A stretch of DNA of 12,250 nt from Dehalococcoidia bacterium UBA5627 (lineage in GTDB: Bacteria > Chloroflexota > Dehalococcoidia > Dehalococcoidales > UBA5627), in assembly GCA_002421585.1 (NCBI GenBank), contig DIKD01000092.1, forward strand, positions 6,010 through 18,259, in the 5' to 3' direction. Every line of letters begins with the position of its first letter. The stretch's first letter is position 1. The notes beneath the pieces are model-generated. The model worked only from the letters and a program-made list of their open reading frames with translations. It was not told where the DNA came from and ran no database searches. Positions 1 through 6,750 of the stretch are shown piece by piece. The translations under genes and the position numbers were made by a program.

Positions 1-757
1 TAGCCTCTATAAAGGGAACTACCGGACTGATTACCGGCGGCGGAAGATTGGCTACGATTTGTCTTTTTATTATTTGCGGGGCTTCGGGGACAGCGGGAGT
101 GATGCTTTTGAATCTTCCATCGTCTTCATATTCGACAGTGTACAGACCGGGAACATAAATGCCGGGTATTGCCGCCAGCTTTCGTAATAAATCTTTTTTA
201 GATACCCCGTTATTTTGCTTCCAGTTTCTGATACAGTCCAAAAGAACCAGAAGCACATCCTCGGCGTCGCCGATAACGAAGAAATCAAAAAAGTCCGCCA
301 TCGGCTCCGGGTTAAGTGCGCAGTTGCCGCCGGCAATTACCAGCGGATGGCTTTCATCCCTGTCGCAGGACAGTAGCGGAATTTTGGCAAGATGAAGCAT
401 ATTGAGTATGTTGGTGTATGTTAGTTCATACCCCAGCGAAAAACCGACCACATCGAATTCACTTAAGGGGTATCCGCTTTCAAGGCTTTGCAGGGCAATA
501 TCCGCCTCTTTAATTGAGGAAGCCATATCCACCCAGGGTGCAAATACCCTTTCTGCAAGCACATCCGGCTGCTTGTTCAGTATCTCGTAAAGTATAGGGA
601 GCGCCATATTGGACATGCCGATTTCGTAGATATCGGGATAGCTCAAGACGAATTTTATATCGGTCTTTTGCCAGTCTTTTACAACGCTGTTCCATTCGCC
701 GCCGGTATAACGTGCGGGTTTGGTTACATTAAATAGAATACTATCGGGGTAGGCCAA
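1..757 (-). CDS. TIGR03960-type B12-binding-like radical SAM protein, N-terminal part
   Basis: Seen: an open frame with no stop runs leftward from a TTG at 757-755 to the window edge, about 252 residues. A GGAGG (764-768) lies 6 bases upstream of the TTG. The protein begins AYPDSILFNVTKPARYTGGE and continues with VVKDW, SYPDIYEIGMSN, ERVFAPWVDM, LESGYPLSEFD, YTNILNML and LVIAGGNCALNPEPMADFFD. Known: these blocks match the N-terminal region of the TIGR03960 family, where a cobalamin-binding-like alpha/beta domain precedes the radical SAM domain. The CxxxCxxC cluster motif would lie beyond the left edge and is not visible. The substrate is not known to me. In many genomes the family is next to a TIGR03936 gene or ribonuclease G; that side is outside the window. 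The family call is confident, the function is not. Reading frames on the opposite strand here are shadows. Confidence 0.88.
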   Translation of the reverse strand, partial: MAYPDSILFNVTKPARYTGGEWNSVVKDWQKTDIKFVLSYPDIYEIGMSNMALPILYEILNKQPDVLAERVFAPWVDMASSIKEADIALQSLESGYPLSEFDVVGFSLGYELTYTNILNMLHLAKIPLLSCDRDESHPLVIAGGNCALNPEPMADFFDFFVIGDAEDVLLVLLDCIRNWKQNNGVSKKDLLRKLAAIPGIYVPGLYTVEYEDDGRFKSITPAVPEAPQIIKRQIVANLPPPVISPVVPFIEA

Positions 758-916
758 AATTATCCTCCAGAGCATTAATTATACGTTTTATGGATAATCT
801 GTTGCAATTTTATTACAGGATGAGACTGATTTTGCCTACATTTGAGGTCTATTCCCATTATCATTACTCCATTCCGTTATTTTTTTGTACCGTTTAAAGT
901 ATATCGAGAAGGGGGA

Positions 917-1001
917 TGTCGGTGCGAGCCACGGCAAATCGGGGCTGCGTGGTTCGGCAAGCTCACCACGAGCGGATTTGTCAGGACTCCTCGTAATGAC
1001 A
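917..1001. repeat. MITE/REP-like palindromic intergenic element
   Basis: Seen: the ends form imperfect terminal inverted repeats. TGTCGGTGCGAG (917-928) matches the reverse complement of 990-1001 (TGTCATTACGAG) at 9 of 12 positions. Inside are nested arms: CAAATC 935-940 with GATTTG 975-980, CGTGGT 948-953 with ACCACG 965-970, and an alternative CGAGCCACG 925-933 with CGTGGTTCG 948-956. Known: sequences of the type TGTCATTxCGAGGAG and TTCGGCAAGCTCACCACGAGC resemble dispersed intergenic palindromes found in many copies in some bacterial genomes. Inference: a non-autonomous mobile or REP-type unit. It is more GC-rich than the flanking spacer. No second copy is in this window, so copy number is untested. 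Confidence 0.6.
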
Positions 1002-1015
1002 GTACAGCTACTCCT

Positions 1016-1044
1016 TTGACCTTTGCTATTATTCTCATTACAAT
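1016..1044 (+). promoter_or_regulatory. Sigma70-type promoter for the HIT gene
   Basis: TTGACC (1016-1021) and TACAAT (1039-1044) are separated by exactly 17 bases. The predicted start of transcription is near 1051, followed by AGGAG at 1061-1065 and the ATG at 1072. The promoter starts 14 bases after the repeat element ends. Confidence 0.7.
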
Positions 1045-1071
1045 AGCATCATAACCTTTGAGGAGAATAAG

Positions 1072-1545
1072 ATGGAAAATCTGTGGGCGCCGTGGCGCAT
1101 GGAATATATCAAGAAAGTCGACAAGGAAGGCTGTATATTTTGTACCAAACCGGTTGAGGATAAAGACACCGAGAATTACATCCTGCACCGCGAAAAATAT
1201 AATTTCGTAATCTTAAACTGCTATCCGTATAATCCGGGGCACCTGATGGTAGTCCCTTTTAAGCATTTATCCACTCCCGAAGATTTAACATCCGAGGAAC
1301 TTCTGGAGCATTATGAGCTGGTGCGTAAATGCATAACTGCGTTAAAAAAGGTTTCCAATCCCGACGGCTTCAATGTGGGGATGAACCTGGGCAGGGTTGC
1401 CGGAGCCGGCATCGATAAACACATTCACACACATATTGTTCCGCGCTGGAACGGCGATAACAATTTTATGCCGGTTTTGGCCGATGTCAGGGTGGTAAAC
1501 GAATCGCTTCCCGCTACCTATCAAAAGCTGGCGCAGTGTTTTTAA
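1072..1545 (+). CDS. HIT-family nucleotide hydrolase/transferase (Ap4A-type)
   Basis: Seen: 157 residues, ATG preceded by AGGAG at a good distance. The N-terminus MENLWAPWRMEYI is typical of the prokaryotic branch often annotated as HIT protein or ATP adenylyltransferase-like. A CIFC pair (C21, C24) may bind zinc. The histidine triad is in HIHTHIVPRW (H117, H119, H121), with NVGMNLGRVAGAG just before it. Known: HIT enzymes of this branch act on the phosphate bridge of dinucleoside polyphosphates or nucleotide conjugates; the third histidine region forms the nucleotidyl intermediate. Context: the 3' end overlaps the convergent hisS stop by 4 bases (1542-1545). Aminoacyl-tRNA synthetases are a source of Ap4A, so the pairing makes sense, but this is inference. 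The exact substrate cannot be read from the sequence. Confidence 0.92.
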   Translation: MENLWAPWRMEYIKKVDKEGCIFCTKPVEDKDTENYILHREKYNFVILNCYPYNPGHLMVVPFKHLSTPEDLTSEELLEHYELVRKCITALKKVSNPDGFNVGMNLGRVAGAGIDKHIHTHIVPRWNGDNNFMPVLADVRVVNESLPATYQKLAQCF

Positions 1546-2792
1546 CCCTTCAGCTTTTCAATCAGGCAGTCCACAGGCAAGGTTTCCTGCCCGTTCCCCG
1601 CCATATCCTTCAGGACAACCGTTTGCGAGGTAACCTCTTCATCACCGATGATAACGGTATATTGCATATTGAGATTATTTGCCTGTCTCAGCTGTGCTTT
1701 AAGGCTCTTGGTACCGGTCGATTGGACGACTCCGATGCCTGCCTGCCGCAGGTCGGATGACAGTTTAACGGCAGTTTCTCTGGCATTGTCCCCCATACTG
1801 GCTATAAACACGGATGGCTTATATAATGCAGGGATGGCAATACCCTCCCTTTTTAGGTTGAGGATAATTCTCTCTATGCCGGTGGCAAAACCGACTGCCG
1901 GAGTGGGTTTGCCTTCCAGTTCGGAAATCAGGTTGTCATAACGTCCGCCGCCGCCGATGGTACTCTGCCCGCCTTCCAGTTCAGGCTGAATCTCAAAAAC
2001 AGTCCTCGTGTAATAATCCAGCCCTCTGACCAGCTTATGATTAACCGAATAAGGTAAACCAATCGTATCAAGGTATTTCTGTAATAAATTGAAGTGCCGG
2101 GCACAGTCCTCGCACAGGTAATCAATACTTCTGGGCGCATTATTCACAAATTGCTGGCAGTTCGGTTGTTTACAATCCAAAAGCCTTAAGGTATTTCGTT
2201 CCAGTCTGGTCTGGCAGTTCTTGCACAGCTCTTCACTGCTCTTTTGATAGTATTTTCGCAGGGTTTCCAGGTAGTTGGGGCGGCATTCCCTGCAGCCGAT
2301 GCTGTTAATAAGCAAAGACAGCTTTTCCAAGCCCAGAGATTTAAAAAAGCGCCAAGCCATTTCGATAACTTCCGTATCTATGACAGGGTCGGAATCTCCG
2401 ATAGCTTCATAGCCGAACTGGTGATGTTCTCGCAACCGTCCGGCTTGCGGCCTTTCGTATCGGAAAATCGATGTCAGATAGTAAAGTTTTACCGGCTGAG
2501 GCAGATTTGCCATACCGTGCTCGATGTAGGCACGGCAAACCGAGGCTGTTCCCTCCGGTCTTAAGGTTATATCATTATCTCCCTTGTCCTTGAAGGAATA
2601 CATTTCCTTTTCGACGATATCGGTCCCATCTCCGATACCGCGCGCAAAAAGCTTAGTATTCTCAAAAACAGGGGTATCTATGCGTTCATAACCGTACAAA
2701 CTGCATATGGAAGAAGCCTTCTGCTCAACATATCTCCAGTAAGCCTGTTCTTCGGGCAGAATATCTACTGTTCCTCGCGGTGCCTGGTACAC
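1542..2792 (-). CDS. hisS: Histidyl-tRNA synthetase
   Basis: Charges tRNA-His with histidine in the cytoplasm. Seen: 416 residues, the usual length for bacterial HisRS. The GTG start (2792-2790) has AGGAG (2798-2802) 5 bases upstream. Class II motifs in order: LRPEGTAS (77-84), motif 2 FRYERPQ (110-116), the histidine-specific LVRGLDYYTRTVFE (254-267), GGGGRYDNL (280-288) and motif 3 GFATGIERI (301-309). The insertion domain carries several Cys pairs (C167/C170, C190/C193, C207/C212, C227/C230), as in many bacterial HisRS. The C-terminal anticodon-binding domain is complete (from about 325). It is convergent with the HIT gene and divergent from rel, with a 70-100 bp AT-rich spacer between them. 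A TATAAT-like -10 can be read on this strand in that spacer (2835-2840 or 2844-2849), but I see no good matching -35. Confidence 0.97.
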   Translation of the reverse strand: MYQAPRGTVDILPEEQAYWRYVEQKASSICSLYGYERIDTPVFENTKLFARGIGDGTDIVEKEMYSFKDKGDNDITLRPEGTASVCRAYIEHGMANLPQPVKLYYLTSIFRYERPQAGRLREHHQFGYEAIGDSDPVIDTEVIEMAWRFFKSLGLEKLSLLINSIGCRECRPNYLETLRKYYQKSSEELCKNCQTRLERNTLRLLDCKQPNCQQFVNNAPRSIDYLCEDCARHFNLLQKYLDTIGLPYSVNHKLVRGLDYYTRTVFEIQPELEGGQSTIGGGGRYDNLISELEGKPTPAVGFATGIERIILNLKREGIAIPALYKPSVFIASMGDNARETAVKLSSDLRQAGIGVVQSTGTKSLKAQLRQANNLNMQYTVIIGDEEVTSQTVVLKDMAGNGQETLPVDCLIEKLKG

Positions 2793-2851
2793 TTTATCTC
2801 CTGTCTATTCCTACCGGGAATAAAAAACCGGTTAATTATATAAATTATACT

Positions 2852-2880
2852 TTGCTAAGCAGTCTTTGTTCCTTTATACT
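2852..2880 (+). promoter_or_regulatory. Predicted rel promoter giving a very short leader
   Basis: TTGCTA (2852-2857), a 17-base spacer and TATACT (2875-2880) put the transcription start near 2887, only about 9 bases before the ATG at 2896. This argues against the in-frame TTG at 2866, which would lie between the -35 and -10. No Shine-Dalgarno sequence is visible before either start. Confidence 0.5.
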
Positions 2881-2895
2881 AAAAGTACAATCCTT

Positions 2896-5106
2896 ATGTT
2901 AAAACAAAAAAACACAACGGTCAATAAATTATTACAGAAAGCCTCCGCTTATCTGCCGCCGGAGAAGTTATCTCTGGTAGAAGAGGCATATAAGTTTGCC
3001 GAAAAGGCGCACGAAGGGCAACGACGCGAGTCGGGAGAGCCTTATCTGGAACACCCGTTACAGGTGGCGATCACTCTTGCCGATTTGCAGATGGATGCCA
3101 GCACGCTGGCGGCATCGTTAATGCACGATGTTTGCGAGGATTGCGGTATATCGCTTAACGAGATTGAAAATAAGTTCGGCGCCGAAGTTGCCAAACTGGT
3201 TGACGGTGTTACCAAGTTAAGCCAGCTTTCCTTGCATTTACCGGAGGGTGTTTCGCGAAAGAGCAGCGCTGCCGACAGCCAGCAGCAGGCTGAGAGTTTG
3301 AGAAAAATGCTGGTGGCTATGGCGGAAGACCTTCGTGTAGTGTTTATCAAGCTGGCAGACCGCCTGCATAATATGCGCACACTTGCGGCGTTGCCGGCGG
3401 AAAAGCAACGCCATATAGCGCGGGAAACTATGGATATATACGCTCCGCTGGCGCACCGCCTGGGTATATGGGAGCTGAAATGGGAGCTGGAAGACTTGGC
3501 TTTCCGTTATCTCGAGCCGAGGAGATATGCGCAACTGGCAAAAATGGTTGCCGGAAAGCGTACCGAGCGCGAAGAGTTTATAGAAAGAGTAATCGGTGTT
3601 ATTAAGAACGAGTTTGAGCGGATGGGGTTTTCTGCTGAAATAACCGGCCGCCCGAAGCATTTATACAGCATTCATCAAAAAATACATAAATATTCGGCGC
3701 AGGGGAAGCAATTTAACGATATATATGACCTTTTTGCCTTAAGGGTGCTGGTAGACACAGTGCAGGATTGTTACAATGCCGTAGGCATCGTACACAGTAT
3801 GTGGCACCCGGTCCCGGGAGCCTTCGACGACTATATCGCCAATCCGAAACCGAACGGCTATCAATCACTGCATACAGTAGTAATGGCATTCGGGACCACT
3901 CCGCTTGAAATTCAGATACGCACGCGTGATATGCACTATACCGATGAATACGGAATCGCCGCTCACTGGCGCTACAAAGAGGGCAAGAAAGAGGATTCAC
4001 CTTATGAGGAAAGAATCGGCTGGCTGCGCCAGTTAATCGACTGGCACCGCGAACTTGCCGGAACAGAGGAGTTTCTGGAATCCGTCAAGACCGATATATT
4101 TATCGACCAGGTATTCGTATTTACACCTAAAGGAGAGGTAAAGGACCTTCCCAAGGGCGCTACTCCGCTGGATTTTGCCTATCGCATTCATACCGAGCTG
4201 GGGCATCGCTGTATCGGGGCAAAGGTCAATAACCGGCTGGTATCGTTAAACACCCGGTTGAACAACGGAGATGTGGTGGAGGTTATTACCACCAAGCGCG
4301 ATAAGGGACCCAGCAGGGACTGGATGAACTCGCACTTGGGATATGTACGTACATCGCATGCTCTCGAAAAGATTCGCCAGTGGTTCAAGAAGCAGGAGCG
4401 CGAAGACAACATCGAGCAGGGACGCATACTTCTGGACAAGGAATTAAAGCAACTGGGTTTGAAATACACCGACCGCGAGTCCATTGCTAAATATTTCAAA
4501 TATACCAATGTAGATGATTTTCTGGCTGCCATCGGTTACGGCGGCATAAATGTCGAAAGTATAGCTTTGAAACTGGCAGCTCAGCAGGAGCAGCCGCGTG
4601 TGATTCCCGAAATAGCGCCCTTAAAACAGGTGAAATCCGAGGTGCAGGTGTTAGGCGTCGGAGAGCTTTTAACCAATCTGGCTCAGTGCTGCAATCCGGT
4701 ACCCGGCGATGATATCGTGGGATATGTTACGCGCAGCCGCGGTATAACCATTCACCGTCGTGATTGTTTTAATGTAATCAACGAAGATGAAAAGGAAAGG
4801 TTAATCGAGGTGGAGTGGGGACAGACCGAAGCGCAGTATCCGGTCAGTATTCAGGTGGATGCCTGGGACAGGGTGGGGCTGGTACGCGATGTCTCAACAG
4901 TCATAGCCGAGGAAAAGGTTAACATACTCAGTATGACAGTAACCGAACATAATGACCGTACCACCACCATTATTCTGACAGTGGAAACCAAGGGATTGGC
5001 GCATCTCAGTCGTATTCTGGGCAGAATCGGGGGAGTAAGGGGAGTGCTGAATATGAACCGTGTCGGGGACGAATCCGGCTCCAAACAGAAGCCCTTAATG
5101 GAATAA
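2896..5106 (+). CDS. relA: Bifunctional-type (p)ppGpp synthetase/hydrolase Rel
   Basis: Makes and/or degrades (p)ppGpp in the stringent response. Seen, numbered from the ATG at 2896 (736 residues): an N-terminal HD hydrolase domain with the intact HD pair in LMHDVCED (H77, D78) and LADRLHNMRTL; a synthetase domain with FNDIYDLFALRVLV, KPNGYQSLHT (about 318-327) and EIQIRT (about 338); a TGS domain from about 402 (VFVFTPKGEVKDLP); a Cys-containing domain with AQCCNPVPGDDIVGY (C598, C599) and HRRDC; and a C-terminal ACT domain (about 649-720). All domains of long Rel/SpoT proteins are present. The intact HD pair suggests hydrolase activity is kept, as in Rel/SpoT rather than hydrolase-dead RelA. 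An in-frame TTG at 2866 would add 10 residues but conflicts with the predicted promoter. It is divergent from hisS, a link to tRNA charging, and followed by rpsT with its own promoter. Confidence 0.96.
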   Translation: MLKQKNTTVNKLLQKASAYLPPEKLSLVEEAYKFAEKAHEGQRRESGEPYLEHPLQVAITLADLQMDASTLAASLMHDVCEDCGISLNEIENKFGAEVAKLVDGVTKLSQLSLHLPEGVSRKSSAADSQQQAESLRKMLVAMAEDLRVVFIKLADRLHNMRTLAALPAEKQRHIARETMDIYAPLAHRLGIWELKWELEDLAFRYLEPRRYAQLAKMVAGKRTEREEFIERVIGVIKNEFERMGFSAEITGRPKHLYSIHQKIHKYSAQGKQFNDIYDLFALRVLVDTVQDCYNAVGIVHSMWHPVPGAFDDYIANPKPNGYQSLHTVVMAFGTTPLEIQIRTRDMHYTDEYGIAAHWRYKEGKKEDSPYEERIGWLRQLIDWHRELAGTEEFLESVKTDIFIDQVFVFTPKGEVKDLPKGATPLDFAYRIHTELGHRCIGAKVNNRLVSLNTRLNNGDVVEVITTKRDKGPSRDWMNSHLGYVRTSHALEKIRQWFKKQEREDNIEQGRILLDKELKQLGLKYTDRESIAKYFKYTNVDDFLAAIGYGGINVESIALKLAAQQEQPRVIPEIAPLKQVKSEVQVLGVGELLTNLAQCCNPVPGDDIVGYVTRSRGITIHRRDCFNVINEDEKERLIEVEWGQTEAQYPVSIQVDAWDRVGLVRDVSTVIAEEKVNILSMTVTEHNDRTTTIILTVETKGLAHLSRILGRIGGVRGVLNMNRVGDESGSKQKPLME

Positions 5107-5128
5107 ATTTTTAAAAAAACTTGCCTTT

Positions 5129-5157
5129 TTGTCTAAAAATAATTTTTATTGTATAAT
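5129..5157 (+). promoter_or_regulatory. Strong promoter for rpsT
   Basis: TTGTCT (5129-5134), a 17-base spacer and a consensus TATAAT (5152-5157), in the 76-base gap after rel. A second -35-like TTGCCT is at 5121-5126. The start would be near 5164, giving a leader of about 19 bases that contains AGGAGGA at 5171-5177. Confidence 0.75.
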
Positions 5158-5182
5158 GTGAAACAGATTCAGGAGGAATAAT

Positions 5183-5461
5183 TTGCCTAATATTAAATCA
5201 GCTGAAAAGCAGCAGAGAAAAGCGCTAAAAAGAAGAGCAATAAACAAAATTAACACCAGCAAGACCAAAACCGCCTTAAAAACGGCGGAAGAGTCGATTG
5301 CGTCTGGTGATTATGAGAAAGCGTCACAGGATATTAAAGCTGCCGCAAGTGCTCTGGACAAAGCAGCCGGAAAGGGTGTTATCCATTCAAATAACGCTTC
5401 CCGCCACAAATCAAGGCTGGAAAAAAGGCTCAACAAAGCCAAAGCTTCTTCTGCCGAGTAA
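5183..5461 (+). CDS. rpsT: 30S ribosomal protein S20
   Basis: Small-subunit ribosomal protein that binds 16S rRNA. Seen: 92 residues, very rich in Lys, Arg and Ala, starting (M)PNIKSAEKQQRKALKRRAIN, the standard S20 N-terminus, with the conserved KGVIHSNNASRHKSRL block near the C-terminus. The start is TTG (5183-5185) behind a near-perfect AGGAGGA. Known: E. coli rpsT also starts with UUG and is autogenously controlled at translation. Whether that applies here is inference. It is a single-gene unit with its own promoter and a strong palindromic terminator. Other frames across this gene are shadows. Confidence 0.97.
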   Translation: MPNIKSAEKQQRKALKRRAINKINTSKTKTALKTAEESIASGDYEKASQDIKAAASALDKAAGKGVIHSNNASRHKSRLEKRLNKAKASSAE

Positions 5462-5495
5462 CCTGCTTTTTCAAAACAGTTCGGTATAACCAGTA

Positions 5496-5534
5496 AGCTG
5501 CCGATTAATCGGCAGCTGCTTGTTTGTCTTGTTT
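5496..5534 (+). terminator. Rho-independent-type terminator after rpsT
   Basis: A perfect 22-base palindrome (5496-5517), with arms AGCTGCCGAT and ATCGGCAGCT around a TA centre, sits 34 bases after the rpsT stop. A T-rich tract (to about 5534) follows. The T run is interrupted by G and C, so termination strength is uncertain. Confidence 0.7.
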
Positions 5535-5547
5535 TCGCATTTATTTG

Positions 5548-5576
5548 TTGACAGTGTGCTCTTATTGTTCTAAAAT
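5548..5576 (+). promoter_or_regulatory. lexA promoter
   Basis: A consensus TTGACA (5548-5553) and TAAAAT (5571-5576) are 17 bases apart. The predicted start, near 5583, falls inside the LexA operator. The leader to the ATG at 5603 is about 20 bases. Confidence 0.75.
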
Positions 5577-5579
5577 AAC

Positions 5580-5593
5580 AGAACAGATGTTCT
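5580..5593. promoter_or_regulatory. LexA operator (SOS box)
   Basis: AGAACAGATGTTCT: symmetric arms AGAAC and GTTCT around 4 bases. This fits the GAAC-N4-GTTC core of the B. subtilis-type SOS box. It overlaps the predicted lexA transcription start, as expected for autorepression. It is the only such box I found in the window. Confidence 0.85.
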
Positions 5594-5602
5594 TGTGGGG
5601 TT

Positions 5603-6256
5603 ATGCAATTGAAAACAAAGGAATTATCCAATAAGCAGCAGCGCATTGTTGAATTCATACGCGATTTCTGGCTGGAGAATAATTTCCCTCCCAGCGTGCG
5701 AGATATCGTTGCCGGATGCGGTTTAAGCTCGACCTCGGTTGTTGATTATAACCTCAAAATACTTGAAAAAAAGGGTGCTATCCGCCGCCACAGGGAAGTA
5801 TCGCGCGGTATCGAGCTGCCTTCTCTTCCCGATTTGTCAAACTGTCTTAATATTCCCGTCATCGGGCAGATTGCTGCCGGTAAGCCGATACCCGTTCCGG
5901 ATAACGATACCTGGGACGTTACATCCAATGCCGATACTATCGAGGTGACCCGCGATATTATCCGTGGCAGAGAAGGGGTTTATGCACTTAAAGTAAAGGG
6001 TAATTCAATGATTGAAGACCTGATTAACGATGGAGATATCGTGCTTCTTCAGTCGGTCAGTTTTGTGGAAAACGGGGAAACCGCTGCCGTATGGCTCAAA
6101 TCCGAAAAAGAAGCGACCCTCAAAAAATTCTTCCTCGAACCCTCCGGTAAAATCCGCCTGCAGCCTGCAAACAGCCGGATGCAGCCCATTTATGCCAGCC
6201 CCGACAACGTCGAAGTACAGGGCAGAGTGATCGCCGTCATCCGCCGGATGGGGTAA
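5603..6256 (+). CDS. lexA: LexA repressor, SOS regulator
   Basis: Represses SOS genes and is inactivated by RecA-stimulated self-cleavage. Seen: 217 residues, a normal LexA length. The N-terminal winged-helix domain begins ELSNKQQRIVEFIRDFW and includes FPPSVRDIV (29-36). The scissile Ala-Gly is A92-G93 in GQIAAGKP. The catalytic dyad is S135 (KGNSM) and K174 (ATLKKFF). The C-terminal peptidase S24 domain is complete. The SD is weak: only GGGG, 2 bases before the ATG. A LexA operator lies 10-23 bases upstream of the ATG, so autoregulation is well supported. It is flanked by rpsT, behind a terminator, and by a small membrane-protein gene with its own promoter. Confidence 0.97.
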   Translation: MQLKTKELSNKQQRIVEFIRDFWLENNFPPSVRDIVAGCGLSSTSVVDYNLKILEKKGAIRRHREVSRGIELPSLPDLSNCLNIPVIGQIAAGKPIPVPDNDTWDVTSNADTIEVTRDIIRGREGVYALKVKGNSMIEDLINDGDIVLLQSVSFVENGETAAVWLKSEKEATLKKFFLEPSGKIRLQPANSRMQPIYASPDNVEVQGRVIAVIRRMG

Positions 6257-6262
6257 GTTTAC

Positions 6263-6291
6263 TTGCCCCGGATTACCTACAGGATTATACT
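6263..6291 (+). promoter_or_regulatory. Promoter for the small membrane protein gene
   Basis: TTGCCC (6263-6268), 17 bases, then TATACT (6286-6291), just after the lexA stop. The start would be near 6298, 32 bases before the ATG at 6330. No LexA box overlaps it. Confidence 0.5.
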
Positions 6292-6329
6292 TGCGTTAAT
6301 TAAAGTGTGTTCGGGGAGGCGACATTCTT

Positions 6330-6569
6330 ATGGATGACAATCAGAGAGAAGTCGATTTTATCCGCGTAATTGAAGTAATCGGTCGAATATTATTCTTTGT
6401 TCCTTTTGTGTTGATAGTTTTTACCTTTTTGGGCGATGTTATCCTTAATCCCGAGGTTAGTTTCGACATTTCAGGTGCGGGTACTATCAGTCTTTGCGGG
6501 CTTGTTACGCTGGTCTATGCTGGTATTCTACGCTATCGTCTGGTAAGAAAAGAGGATAAAACAAGCTAA
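6330..6569 (+). CDS. Small two-helix membrane protein, function unknown
   Basis: I do not recognise a family. Seen: 79 residues; a short charged N-terminus (MDDNQREVDF), a first hydrophobic helix of about residues 17-38 (RILFFVPFVLIVFTFLGDVI), a polar loop with NPEVSFDISGAG, a second helix of about 48-66, and a basic/charged tail RYRLVRKEDKTS. By the positive-inside rule the C-terminus would be cytoplasmic. GGGGAGG (6313-6319) lies 10 bases before the ATG, which supports translation. It follows lexA after 73 bases with a separate promoter. Nothing in the sequence ties it to SOS, although the position after lexA makes that worth asking. Codon use looks like the neighbours. Confidence 0.65.
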   Translation: MDDNQREVDFIRVIEVIGRILFFVPFVLIVFTFLGDVILNPEVSFDISGAGTISLCGLVTLVYAGILRYRLVRKEDKTS

Positions 6570-6593
6570 ACTTCTTTTTATCCTGCCGTCAAC

Positions 6594-6644
6594 CTTAGCT
6601 TATGTGGTTGCCCCGGCTACTAAAGGGAAAGCTCAAGTCTTTTT
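6594..6644 (+). terminator. Possible terminator or structured RNA after the small membrane gene
   Basis: CTT-AGCTT (6594-6601) can pair with AAGCT-AAG (6629-6637, one bulged C), followed by a TCTTTTT tract ending near 6643. The loop is long (27 bases) and contains further GC-rich pairing options, so this is weaker than a classic terminator. I do not recognise any known riboswitch core here. Confidence 0.3.
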
Positions 6645-6690
6645 GTATTCGACTTTACCCTCTCGGTTTGATTTTATTTTCCTTACAGTA

Positions 6691-6723
6691 TAGACTGTTA
6701 AAAACTGGGGTTTTTAGCGTCTA
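6691..6723 (+). promoter_or_regulatory. Hairpin in the leader of the aldolase gene
   Basis: TAGAC (6691-6695) pairs with GTCTA (6719-6723) and TAAAAAC (6699-6705) with GTTTTTA (6710-6716), around a TGGG loop with a small internal loop. It ends 27 bases before the aldolase ATG, and AAAGGA (6739-6744) is outside it. It could be an operator or an RNA element. TTGATT (6668-6673) is a possible -35, but the -10 is poor. Confidence 0.35.
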
Positions 6724-6750
6724 TCAAGCATAAAAGGTAAAGGACGAGCG

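Noticed and set aside
842..1054. Open frame on the plus strand before the HIT gene
   Set aside because: It consists mainly of the repeat element and the promoter; the protein has no recognisable features.
877..1188. Open frame on the minus strand across the HIT promoter and start
   Set aside because: It runs antisense through the repeat and the clear HIT coding start, has no family resemblance and no SD.
6594..6644. Known riboswitch (c-di-GMP-I or cobalamin type)
   Set aside because: A few GC-rich words look similar, but the conserved cores are missing on both strands.
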